Source: Phoebastria nigripes
Lineage: Eukaryota > Chordata > Aves > Procellariiformes > Diomedeidae
Reading direction: 5' to 3'
NCBI GenBank assembly: GCA_035582835.1
Contig: JAYKAV010002541.1
Coordinates: forward strand, 758,907-822,906
Length of the DNA: 64,000 bases
The notes beneath the pieces were generated by a model. It was given only the letters and a program-made list of their open reading frames with translations. It had not been told where the DNA came from and ran no database searches. Made by a program: the position numbers and the translations under genes. Of this stretch, positions 51,201-61,000 are shown piece by piece; position 1 is the first letter of the stretch, and each line of letters starts with the position of its first letter.

Positions 51201-54200
51201 CTCTGGGATCATGTATGGGATGCCGTCGATGACGGGGTATGCAATGCCCAGCTCCTCATTAATGAGCTCGTTGGTAGCTTCTTCGTACCTGGCCAGGCAA
51301 GTCAGGGGAAAAAAAAAAACAAAACAAAAGGAGGAGTGAATAACCTGGGTTTGCCCTTTGGCAGCCCCTCTCGCTCGACTCGGGGCAGCAGCAGGCCAAG
51401 GGCGGACTGCGAGAGCTGCTCTCCCGCTCTGGAGGGCCCGGCCCCGGCCCCCGCCCCTCATCTCACCTCAGCGGCCGCTTGGAGAGCGGGCACACCAGGA
51501 AGCGCAGCAGCGACGGCTCCAGCGGCTGCGGCCGTGCTGGGCCCGAGCCCTGCCCCTGGCCCGGGTCCTGGCCCTGTCCGCCGCCGCCGCTCGCTGNNNN
51601 NNNNNNNNNNNNNNNNNNNNNNNNNNNNNNNNNNNNNNNNNNNNNNNNNNNNNNNNNNNNNNNNNNNNNNNNNNNNNNNNNGCCGCTCCGCCCGCCCCGC
51701 CGCGCAGCGCGCCGCTTCCGCTGCGCCCGCCAACCCGCCCCGGCCTGCGCTGCGGTGCGCGCACAGTGGTTCCGCTCCCCCCTTCCCCCCGCGGGTGCCG
51801 GTCTCCCCGGCGCTATGGGTGTCTCGGGGCTCGCAGGTGTCGTTCGTGGGCGAGGCAGGACTGGACGGAGGCGGGCTGTCCCAGGAGCTCTTCAGCGTCG
51901 CCGCCAGGACCCTCTGCCAGCCCAGCACCGGGGCCTTCCGCTGCATCGCCTCCCGCTTCGCCTGGTTCCCCAGCCAGGTAAAGGGCCGGCCCGCCCCGGC
52001 AGCCCCGCGGCCCGGGGAGGTGGGGAGCCTGCTCCCGGGAAAAGGCAGTCACGGCTTCTTTTATGTGCTTGTTTTTAACCAGGCCTCGAACTGTGAGGAC
52101 ACCTTCTTCCGGATCGGGACGCTGTGCGGAATGGCCCTGTATAACGGGTGCATGGCGCCCTTCCCCTTCCCCAGGGCTCTCTACAAAAAGCTGCTGGGCC
52201 TGGCGCCCACCCTGGAGGACCTGGAGGAGCTGTTGCCAGCCGCGGGCCGGTACGAGCCTGGCACGGCCCGAGCTTTTGCTGGGAAGCTAGGGCCGAGGCG
52301 GGTCTCCTAGCTTGACGATGGGCACGGAGATCTCCAAGGCTGTATCCGGGGTGCCCGTGGCAGCTACGTTTGCTGTTGCGGAGCTCCTAAGAGCCACAGA
52401 TTTCCAAGGTGGGCCTTGTCCAGGGCACGGATGTTGCTCTCAAACAGAGGCTGGCATCGCCGAAATAAAAAGCCAAGCCCCATGGCTTAGAACGGGTCAG
52501 ATTTCTGCTCCACATGAGCTTAAGTCCACACTGTGAATATATAGTTCAAAACCGCTTTGAGCTGTAGTTTGGACTTGGAAGAACTAAGTGCCCAATTACC
52601 AATGTTTTTTTTTCTGATTTACTAATTATCAGTTTCCACAATGATGTTATGCACAGGCACAGTATTACCACAGGCTGCCGTTGTGCCAAATCTGAGAACC
52701 CATACGCAGGGTTTCCATGCGCTGGGAAAGGAGATTTCAGGCAGATGTAGCCAGGAGAGGTGCTGCTGCCACCGACATAAAGCTTCTAGGCCTCTGAAGC
52801 CCAGCTTTCCACGCAAGTGCTATAAACAGCCGAGAAGATGAGAACCCCTTCCCGCGAGCCAGCAACTGTTGAGGTGGACTGAAACATCAGGTTGCCTGCA
52901 ATACTTTGAGAGGTGCTGCACCCCAAAACAGTTCTACCAGATCATCCTGCTGGTCCACACTTAATTTCGCACTAGATGGTATTTGGAAGAACAAGGCTGT
53001 GGTCCACGCCCACTTGCCACAGAACTTTGCGTAAAGTTATCCCCGCAGGGCGTGGGGATGGACTTGCCTGGAATCCTTCGCGGGGAAGGCATTTGCCCTC
53101 AGCTCATGGCAGCAGCGGGACCTAAGTGTACAGATCAGTTTAGGGTCATATATGAAGGTTCTGTGTGAGTATAGGTGTTCTGTATGTATATGCATTTAAA
53201 TACTGCTTGGTATGGTTTTCAGTGGAATTTGAAAGTGCGTTGAATGATCATGTTTCTTCTCTCTTTTTGCCCCTTTGTTTTTCGAAAGGAATCTTCAGGG
53301 AATTTTGGATGAAGAATGTGATCATATCCTCGAGAGCCTGGACATGGACTTCACGGTAAGACATTGTTGTGCCATTCAGACGTGCCATGCATGTACTCAG
53401 GTAAGGCAATGTCCCACTGCAAACAACACAACTTGTCTATAAACTCAGACTAGTAAGAGTGCTGTGTCAGGCCCTACAGAAAGAAAAAATGATAGATGTA
53501 GCACATATATATCTGTCATATATAGATACAGCATCCAATGTTTTCATTTATTTGCGTAGATAATGGAAGAAGAAGGTTCCGTGGTTGCTGTTGAACTTAA
53601 AAAAAATGGTGCCAACATTCCTGTCACTAAGGATAACAGGTCGGTTTTATTTTTCTTATCCTGTTGTCTTGTTATGAGTGTATGAAATACCATATCTATA
53701 CCCATCCCCATATACTCTTAGAAAATATTGAACATTCTGCCATTGGTCTTGGTCCAGTAAGTTGTATGCTTTTGGTTCTTGCTGTATGTGCTGCATATGT
53801 GCCAGACATCAGCAGTTTGTGCAAGCGATGGATAAGAAAGGGATCCTTGGACATCCTGGCATCTGCATATACAGAGATGCCTGGTCTTATCAGGGAAATT
53901 CCTAACAAATGTATAAAATACCCCTGAACAATATTTTCAGGGAAATACAGACAACTTGTCTGGGAAATCCAGCTATAGGTACACCTCTATAAGGTTTTTT
54001 TTAAGAGCAAAATGTTTCCTGCTTAGTTACATATATGGAATGTACCTTGTATATAACAGAGGAGGAGCAATCTATCAATAAGGTACTGTGTCAATACTAA
54101 CCTCAGCACAGGGGACAGAGAGAAATTCTGTGGCCTGAGTTATGCAGATGATCTGAGGACCCATAGGGATGCACGAAAGGGCTCTTTAGGAAGCTTAAAG

Positions 54201-56199
54201 TATAGTGTTTACATTGAGTTGATTGTACAAGTACAACATCACTAAATGAATCCCCATCACAAATAGAGAGAAGAGTGAAACTGTACTGGCTAGCAGCTAT
54301 GCAAATATTTATTTTGATTTCAGGGTAATTCTTGGGCATTCAGTGGGAGTTTTGCTGAATTTACACCATTTAGGTCTGCTAGGTTCCATCTTAATAGTGA
54401 AGTGTCTGATGGGATTTCATTGGAGAGTTCACATGAAGTACAAGGAGTATTACCAAAATGAATCCATGTTGGCCAGCATTCTCTTTTATTTGTGATGATC
54501 CTCCCAGCTTATTCAGTGAATAAATAATTGCCAGTGATGACTGCTCTCAGTAAAGACTGAGTCTTTACAGTAGAGCAGGTCATATGGAATAAAGGAATAA
54601 GGAATAAGGTTCTCTATAGTCCTCCTTTTAAAAAAGCATCTATTGCATTGCTTGTTTGATTCAAAATATCTTTGCAGGAAGGAATTTGTTGACTTGTATG
54701 TGAATTATGTGTTCAATGAATCGATACGGAAGCCATTTGAGGACTTTATGCAAGGGTTTTTAAGAGGCTGCCCAGCTAGAAAGTGGAAGATGTTTCTTCC
54801 TGTAGAGCTCCAGATTGTTCTCCAGGGACACACAAAATTTGACTGGCATCTGCTGGAAAAGGTATTGGATACAAGCACAGTGTACTTCTGCTATATCTGC
54901 TGAGCATAAACTGTTTTCTGACCTGTTCTTTTGTTGAGTGCATAGGTCGTGAACAGAAAAACAGAAGCTCAAGGGACTTTCTCTTTTCTTGATTTGTGTC
55001 TTTGTTTTGAGTCTGTTTCTAATCTACATCAGGTACAAGAATAAAGAGGACTAAAAATCAAGTTGTAGCTCAAGGATTGTCATATGAATCTTTGAAAAAC
55101 AAATGAACAAGCAGATTCCAGAGGTTAAGAGGATTTCAATATCTATGAACAGGATTATAAAATTTATTGGATAAACTGTTGTTGCTTTAAATAAAAATGG
55201 AAATAGTGAGGATTAACTGGCCAGTTTTATTTTTATCTCTTTGACAGAATGTGACGTACAGACAGTATAAAAAGTTAGATCGAACCATCAGGAATTTTTG
55301 GACTGTGTTTCACAAACTCCCAGAAGAAAAAAAGAAAATGTTTCTTGGTAATATATCAGGCATTTTAAACTTTTCATAGCCCTTTTCTCTCCCCCACAAC
55401 ACACATTTTAGATGCTTGCACATGAAAAATACTATAGTTCCAAACTGCTTTTCGACATGTTTCCCCCCCGCCACATTTTCTAGTGAAAGCCACAAAGAAG
55501 TGACACAAAGAATTGCACAGACACAGTTCTGACCCTTCTCACATCCCTTGAGGCTTGCCCGAGTGCATCTGACTGCCTTAAACCTTGCAATTACTTTATC
55601 CTTTACTTTTGTGGTTATCAGTTGTTGGTCAGAGGCCTCAACTTGTGTGAGCAGACTATGCTGATGTAAGCAGTTTAGCTTTCTCAAAGGATCGCAGGAG
55701 CTAGCTCATCCTTTTAAAATGTAGAAGGTCAAACCTAGCCTGGCCTTTCTCATCCACGAAGTCTATATAAATAAAAGTAAAAGAGCGCTCATAATTATGA
55801 ATCAGCAAGAGACGTTATTATATTCAGGTACAAATTCAACAAAGCAAAATAATTAGCTTATGGAAATAGCCATATTTTTACATTAATTTTCCCTCATGAT
55901 TTTCATCCTCTGATAACATTATCTTGTTTTTTTTTTTTTTAATTTGCTAACTTGTTTTTGTTTTTCTTTTTCCCCTTCCTTCAGCTTTTTTGTCAGGATC
56001 TGATCGAATCCCTGGCTATGGACTGGAACATTTTACATTTTCCATTGCAGATCCTCAAGCAGAAAATCCAGATGAGCTCTGTCCTTCTGCCAGTACCTGC
56101 AACCGCATTTTGTTCCTCCCCAGATACAGCAGTAAAAGAATACTCAAGAAAAAGTTGCTCTATGCCACAGAGCATAATGAAAATTTTGGCTTGTGCTAA
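36177..56199 (+). CDS. HERC5-like: Small HERC E3 ligase, HERC5/HERC6-like (RCC1 + HECT)
   Basis: HECT-class E3 ligase with N-terminal RCC1 repeats; mammalian HERC5/6 are interferon-induced and conjugate ISG15 or ubiquitin. Exons: 36177-36243 (tentative), 37243-37375, 38069-38145, 38714-38935, 39703-39794, 40387-40517, 41301-41449, 41766-41842, 42156-42250, 43489-43548, 44266-44368, 44530-44713, 45042-45220, 46385-46483, 48207-48311, 48384-48506, 51837-51977, 52083-52249, 53289-53355, 53560-53639, 54678-54861, 55248-55347, 55985-56199. From exon 2 on they join in frame to 927 residues; total about 950, against about 1020 for human HERC5. RCC1 motifs include HNAHGQLGVG and KNDFGQLGLG; the HECT Cys is in ASTCNRILFLP. 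The N-terminal layout resembles HERC5; parts of the spacer (FSSEACINGSFLEKRDKHFK) resemble HERC3/4. PYURF/PIGY sits antisense in intron 16. Confidence 0.9.
37243..41842 (+). CDS. HERC5-like: HERC5-like exons 2-8: RCC1 propeller blades
   Basis: Seven exons (listed in the gene entry). Exon 2 encodes NHDATHMLVLSPDGK, matching the human HERC5 stretch QGAEHMLILSSDGK. Exons 3-7 carry RCC1 units: IVQIACGDQHAMALSRGGK, LFTWGHNAHGQLGVG, AAGGAHSATVSLSGAVYSWG, SCGADHTAVLSKDGL, FGAGGAGQLGHNS, VYSFGSGEEGQLG. The usual GR-W/Q-HT motif reads GRQRT here, with Arg for His. The blade set is short, as in HERC5. Exon 8 ends at a probable GC donor (41843). Confidence 0.88.
42156..48506 (+). CDS. HERC5-like: HERC5-like exons 9-16: linker between RCC1 and HECT
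   Basis: Eight exons, all AG/GT and in phase. Landmarks: NSYLNGIATLKDKEVDAWIS, IFSSEACINGSFLEKR, RVYLILPFLLQGKDD, WSNLETSFFKELVILYQRVS, WKLTKYPCIFDMQDKI and the pre-HECT QVRRQCLLQD. The order matches the helical spacer of small HERCs. Introns carry a CR1 end (43801) and a solo LTR (47185). Confidence 0.87.
43801..43952 (+). mobile_element. CR1 LINE, 3' end fragment
   Basis: It shows the typical avian CR1 3' UTR: CCCTGGAGGTATTTAAAAG, GTGGACTTGGCAGTGTTAGG, ATGATCTTAAAGGTCTTTTCC and the terminal ATTCTATG repeats (43934-43950). It is 5'-truncated with no coding part, in HERC intron 10. Confidence 0.9.
47185..47720 (-). mobile_element. Avian endogenous retrovirus solo LTR in HERC intron 14
   Basis: 536-bp element. 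Read on the minus strand it starts TGTCCTGGTTCCGGCTGGGA and ends in a TTAAACCATGACA block, giving TG...CA ends with short inverted repeats (TGTC.TGGTT). Minus-strand signals are a TATA-like GTATAAAAAC at 47457-47466 and ATTAAA at 47314-47319. A 4-bp duplication GAAT flanks it (47181-47184 and 47721-47724). I recognise it as an abundant bird ERV LTR; the family is not certain. No internal retroviral sequence is present. Confidence 0.87.
48507..50428. other. HERC intron 16, part before PIGY
   Basis: No exon or known repeat recognised. An A/C-rich low-complexity patch (AAAAC/AAAC units) lies at 50252-50336. Confidence 0.6.
50252..50336. repeat. A-rich (AAAAC)n low-complexity tract
   Basis: AAAC, AAAAC and poly(A) units with two ambiguous bases. 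It lies about 100-180 bp past the proposed PIGY poly(A) signal. T-rich on the PIGY strand. Confidence 0.75.
50429..50434 (-). terminator. Candidate PYURF/PIGY poly(A) signal
   Basis: TTTATT on the plus strand reads AATAAA on the gene strand, 450 nt after the PIGY stop. It is the first full AATAAA I find downstream of PIGY. Confidence 0.5.
50884..51099 (-). CDS. PIGY: PIGY, GPI-GlcNAc transferase subunit Y
   Basis: 71-residue membrane protein of the ER complex (with PIGA, PIGC, PIGH, PIGP, PIGQ, DPM2) that starts GPI-anchor synthesis. The start LPSLPTLTVLVPLLSLAG and the end PVYVFFHLWTWMGIKLFRHN are nearly identical to human; two hydrophobic segments flank a FPQGCTSTNSLCF loop. The start at 51099 matches the human N-terminus and length. 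An in-frame ATG at 51114 would add MARGG. It is the second cistron of the PYURF mRNA: the PYURF stop is at 51147, so the spacer is 47 nt (32 nt for the longer form). Confidence 0.95.
   Translation of the reverse strand: MLPSLPTLTVLVPLLSLAGLFYSASVDETFPQGCTSTNSLCFYSLLLPITIPVYVFFHLWTWMGIKLFRHN
51147..51596 (-). CDS. PYURF: PYURF (PREY), two exons, start in gap
   Basis: Small mitochondrial Trm112-like protein that supports methyltransferases for complex I assembly and coenzyme Q. Exon 1 (51596-51467, 5' part lost in N run) encodes LEPSLLRFLVCPLSKRPL; exon 2 (51288-51147) encodes YEEATNELINEELGIAYPVI and DGIPYMIPEAARTTRKK, then TGA. The split Arg codon joins the two exons (donor GTGAGA, acceptor GGCCAG). 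The residues between the gap and the conserved core are Gly/Gln/Pro-rich. The mitochondrial targeting segment and start codon are in or just beyond the gap. PIGY follows in the same exon 2. Confidence 0.93.
51360..52300 (-). promoter_or_regulatory. CpG island of PYURF/PIGY, extends over HERC exons 17-18
   Basis: CpG-dense DNA from the PYURF intron through the N run to HERC exon 18. The PYURF start site is expected at about 51680-51850, so its transcript may begin next to or inside antisense HERC exon 17. Confidence 0.65.
51597..51681. other. Assembly gap (85 N)
   Basis: N run in the GC-rich PYURF first exon. It probably hides the PYURF start codon and presequence. Confidence 0.99.
51837..56199 (+). 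CDS. HERC5-like: HERC5-like exons 17-23: HECT domain
   Basis: Exons 17 and 18 (51837-51977, 52083-52249) encode VSFVGEAGLDGGGLSQELF and GTLCGMALYNGCMAPFPFPR and are far more GC-rich than the rest because they lie in the PYURF CpG island. Exons 19-22 complete the N-lobe. Exon 23 encodes the C-lobe with catalytic Cys in ASTCNRILFLPRYSS and a Phe four residues from the end (ENFGLC), as in active HECT ligases. The TAA stop is at 56197-56199. The domain looks intact. Confidence 0.93.
55985..56199 (+). CDS. HERC5-like: HERC5-like last exon with catalytic cysteine
   Basis: 71 codons and TAA. FLSGSDRIPGYG is the HECT hallmark before the catalytic loop; the thioester Cys follows in STCNRI. Phase-1 entry from 55347 restores an Ala codon. 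Confidence 0.95.
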
Positions 56200-57141
56200 C
56201 TCTTGGTCAGGAGCACTTTAAAGCAAAAATAAGAAAACAAGTCTTTGTTTCACTTGTCATATTTTTCTCTTAATGACTCCAATTTACTTGTTTCTACCCT
56301 GCCTTATTTTTACTGCACTTTATAAACACTTGAGTGTGTGTATTCACTGAGATTTTATGTTGATTATAAAAATGAGCTTAGACCAGGTACCTGATTGTTA
56401 GATTATAAAGTTAGGAAAGAAGAATCCTATTTAACACGCTTCCAAGCAGCAAGCTGATTACCAACTATATTTACATATATGTCCACCCTGTCTGCACTGT
56501 GCTGGTCTTGTTTAGTTGGTGAGCTTTCAGCAGCAGGGATTCTGTGATTTGTACATTACCAAACATACAGCTGGTATATGCTAAGCAGTCATCGTTGCAA
56601 GAGGAAGCTAGGGTAAAGTTTTCATCTGTGTTAGTTAAGGACTCTCTTGGGGAGCAACTAACGCTAAGGAGACATGTTCCTGCAAACTGTGAATTGAAGG
56701 AGCAGTCTGTGCTCACCTGAATATGGCCTTTGACTTACCTGAGAGAAGTTCTTAGGATGAGGATTTGATTGTTCCTAGACTTTGTCAAAAGCTGTATTTG
56801 TAAAGCATTAATGGACTTTTTATTATTTAGTGTGATAACACTGTGATATTTGTGATGTTTCTTTATATCTTCTAAGGAGATGTTTGGCAATTAAATCAAA
56901 CAAAATTTTAGGCTTGCCGAACAGCTCTGTCTACAGAACCCTGTGGACATGAGACTTTCAGGGCTGCTGGAAGCTCATTGTTGAAACAGTGCGTAGCACT
57001 GGCAGGATATTGACAATGTCAGGCACAATGTAAAGGCAGGATGTGTATTTTTCTGTATATTTTGCTTTGTGTAAAAATAGAGTGTCAGTGGACATACATA
57101 TGTAAAGAAGACTTTTACTGTGTTGAATTAAATGATGATTG

Positions 57142-57147
57142 ATTAAA
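57142..57147 (+). terminator. Candidate poly(A) signal of HERC5-like gene
   Basis: ATTAAA, with another at 57127-57132, followed by a TGT-rich stretch about 57158-57180. An earlier ATTAAA is at 56890. No AATAAA is seen in the first kilobase after the stop, so the 3' UTR end is uncertain. Confidence 0.4.
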
Positions 57148-57169
57148 TTGGCACACCTGTAGTTGTGTT

Positions 57170-60100
57170 CTTCCTTCATTATGCAGCTGCCTGTGCGTGA
57201 CAGTGTATCTCTGTTTTCCGTCCTCGTTGATACAGGGAAGCTGTTCACAAGAGGAGTCAAAGGCTGATGTAAGTGTATTTCAAATAGATGCATTGCATAG
57301 GCTGAACAAGTCAAGGTCTTTCATGTTCGGTGCAGCATATGCTTTAGATGAATGTAAAAATTGAGAGCGGGAAGAAGACAGCAATTTTTACCTCCTGTTC
57401 TGTCTTGACTTTGTGTTGGGTATCACATGCACACCCTCTTGGACCAGGGAGGTTCCCTCTTTGAAATGCTAGTAAATTATATAAACCTTTTTTAGAAGTG
57501 ACTGTTAGGCTAGTGCTTTTTTTTTCTTTAGGAATGTAAATGTTTCCTAGGAAAGACATAGGCATTATTTATGAATTTCCAGCTCAGTAAAAAGGACATT
57601 GTTACATATTAAGAAAAAGAAAGCTTCCTTTTAAGTTACAGTATAGTAATTAGTAAAGAAAAACTTCAAGCACTCACGTCAAGTGCCAGGGCGGTACAGG
57701 AAAGCAGGTGGCATGGCAGTGGCGACAGGAAGAGGGGAACTAGTGCCTGGGAGGATGCCAGCTGCCAGCCAAGGGGAGCGAGAGGACACGTGGCCTGTGC
57801 AGAGCTAACCCCCGGCCCCCTCGCCTGCGTGGGGCAGACAGGACACCACAGGGATGCTTGCATCCTCTGCGAAAGGCACTGCCCTGCGGCAGGTGTATTT
57901 TTGCAGAAAGAGGGAACTGGCAGAAGCCCAAGCTGTTGTCCCCATTGAGCCGGAGGGTCCCCATCCCACGCCCGGCTGATGCTGCCACACCATCACAGCT
58001 GTCTGTCGTGGCAGCTTAGCCTGCTGCTCTTCGCCAGCCTGCTCCTGGCTGCTTGTTTCCTTTTTTATGTTTTTCTAAGCCTCTGTTAGGGCTTGGAAAT
58101 CCAAGTGATCTTCTGTGCTGTGCAAGTGCACAAAAGATGTATTCTGTTTGGATTTCAAAATAACCGATTAGAGATTAAATGATAATAGGTTTATTTAGAG
58201 CCTGAAGGAATTTCCTTCTCATCATGTATGATGCAACGTCACATGGGAGATTAAAGCCCAGAGTAACTTTCACGGCTATTTTTAATTTGTCCTCAAATAA
58301 GCCCTGCTTTTATTAAAAAAAAAAAAAGACCTTCAGAGGGAGCAGAGTAGAGTGCTCCTCTGTCATTTTCTGAAATGAATTTGAGCACCAAGCTGTGTCT
58401 GTATTTTCTCAAGCAGTGCTCATTATAAAGTATGCAGGGGAATACAACATGAGTAAGCCTCGCACTCAGCTGTGAGTTTAAAAGGCTTTACACAGGCAGC
58501 AAGAGTTTATTGAACCTGCAGCAGGAAATTTTTTTAGACCACTTGTCTGATGTGAACGTCACCTGTAAAGAAGTGCAAGAGCCTGGCAGAGCAGCTGATG
58601 TAACCAGGGTGGATCTGGGGTGACCAGGACACCCCAGCAGCTTGTAAGCTGTGAGAAACAAAGGAAGTAGCCTGGTGAAGTGTGTTAGGGGTGAGCTTTG
58701 TGTTGGATTTGCTGCAGAGAGGACACCACACAGAAATACCGCTTCCATGGGAGGTAGCGGGACCTCGCCTTGGCTGGCTAATCCCCAGCTGAGCCCCTCT
58801 GAAAAGCTCTTCCCTAACATGGGAAGGGCCAAAAAAGAGAAAAATGCAGAAGAGTTCATTGCCTCCAGAGCAACACAGAGACATCAATGGCCACATAGGA
58901 GGATTTTTCATACCCACAAGAGCTTTCTGGCCCAGATGCCTGGGGCATAGACTTGTGGTCCGTGTGGCAGTTCCCCTGGGGCGGTGCGCTCTGCGGCTAT
59001 CTTTCCTGCCCTCCTCAGGCTGCCATGTCAGTGAAAAGCTCTGACAACAGGCAGGACTGACTAGGCATAAAGCATTGCTACCTCTGCACAGCCCTGTTAA
59101 AAGGTCTGTGCCATGGCCCATTGTAGGAGAAAGCTACCAACAGCACCAAGTGAAGGACTCTGGAGGAAAACACCTACTGGAAGAGGGTTCACAGGGCAGG
59201 TGAAAGCACCCTGTCTTTCTTTGTGGAGATAACTCTAATGAATAATAACTTGTATTACCACAACATTCAGGAGACCTCACCACATGCTTCCCATGTGGTT
59301 CTTGACACTGGACTGCTGTTCAGCTGCTTGGGGGAGAAGAGAGGTGCTTTGGAAATCAGGATGAGCTGCAGATTTTGGCATCTCTGGATATCTTCAGATC
59401 TGGTCTCTGGATGACCTCACCCATCAAGGAAATGGTGAGCTACATGTTCTTCTGGAGAAGGTCCAACCTCGCCATGGGCCCTCCTAGGGCAGCCCTTAGC
59501 CAGCAGGGAGATGTGGACTCCAGCCTGACCACCCCCATGAGGAAGACCCATGGTGCGATGAAACCTGGGCTCTCACGAAGAAACCAGCAGAGGAGCAGAG
59601 GCAGCGGCCTCCAGAGGGAGCTGTGCACAGCGGAGTGCAGGGACACAAACAAAGTGGGTTTGTTTTGGTGTCTTTATTTAATTTCATCCGTTTATGAAGG
59701 ACCAGCCTTCAAAGTTCTCCACGAACCTGAAATGTAGCATTTAGAAATTGGTTTAAGCAAGAAATTCCTGGCTCCCTCGGACAAATTCCGGGCTTTGCTC
59801 CCTCATCTACTTCTTTTTTTTCGCTTTTTTGTGTGTATCTTCCCCTCCTTGATTACTCAGTCAGAAACAGAGGAAACCGAGTGTAAAGGGAAACGCTGAC
59901 TATTTTGCAAAGGTCTCCAGATGACGAAATAAATAAAACAAAAACAAACAAAGGAAATATTTTTTCCTCTACACTTTCAGTTATTCTAGAAGCTGCTTGT
60001 AACACTGGTTAAGTAAGAGCTATTACATCACAGGTGTAATTTTACACTGGGGAGTAGCTCTTTTTATGCTAAACATGCGTGATCCATGCAAATACAGGTG

Positions 60101-61000
60101 AATTTTTATCCGATATGTGACACACTGCATGCTAAGTATGCGAACACTGCAAACCGCCAGAGATGTAGCGTAAGGGAGATGAATACTGTGGGCACTGGAC
60201 TCGCTTTAGGGACCTCTTCCCCCCACCCCAAGCCCTTACAAACGTCTCTATGTGGTTTGCTCAAATATTGACTGTCATTTTGATGGTCTGAGTGGGATCC
60301 AGCTTGTGCATTGTGGCATGCAGAGTCTTTTTCTAATGGATGGCATTAAAATCAGAAAAGGAGTACTCCAGAGTTATATAATTGCTTGCTCATTGGCCTC
60401 TTTTTTCCCCCCCTCTCTCTCCAGAGATTTATCCTTGGACCACAAATATTTTCTTAAGGTTGAAACTTCGTATAACATGTCAGAGTTCCTAAGCAAACAA
60501 GCCTGTCAGGTGCCTAAAGGCCATGTAAAATGCAAGATGAAAAAAAGGAGAGGGGAAAGGAACTGACTATTGCTATTAGTAAGTGATATTTCATGCTTAA
60601 CAAAACTAAGACACGGTGGAAAGCTGGCTTTCCCTTGAGACCTTCATTTAGAATAGCTTAAATTCTAGAATATTTGCATATGCTTAACTTTGCCCGTTGA
60701 TTTCTATTGTCTTTAGCGCAGCTACTGATCTGCTTAGCCTGTAAGGCTTGCTAAATCTCTGCAGTCACAACCCTTGGCCGCAGTTTGTGGCGTGAGCTGG
60801 TTATCCATAGTGCTCGGTCTTTGGCAGCAGCCTCAGCTCCTGTGGCATTTCCCCATCGGCGGGAAGGCGGGCATGCCGGATGACCGCAAGGAGCTCTGAC
60901 CCCAAGCAGTGCCCTGGCTTCAGGGAAAGGAGATTCCCTGAACAGACCTTCCTGGGGGACGAGGCAGAAATGGCAACACAACCTCCCCGAGGAAGCGTCG
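57170..61000. other. Intergenic, downstream of HERC5-like gene
   Basis: No gene recognised. The 57660-58010 and 58500-59660 parts are GC-richer with several ORFs of 60-195 residues that I cannot assign; they may be old repeat. A poly(A) run lies at 58316-58327. Confidence 0.5.

Noticed and set aside
51468..51764. Minus-strand ORF starting at a GTG as the PYURF coding frame
   Set aside because: It is in a different frame from the conserved FLVCPLSKRPL stretch; the true PYURF start is not visible.
50988..52310. 440-residue plus-strand ORF
   Set aside because: It spans the second N run and the antisense of PYURF. Only its HECT segments (51837-51977 and 52083-52249) are exons; the intron between them happens to be open.
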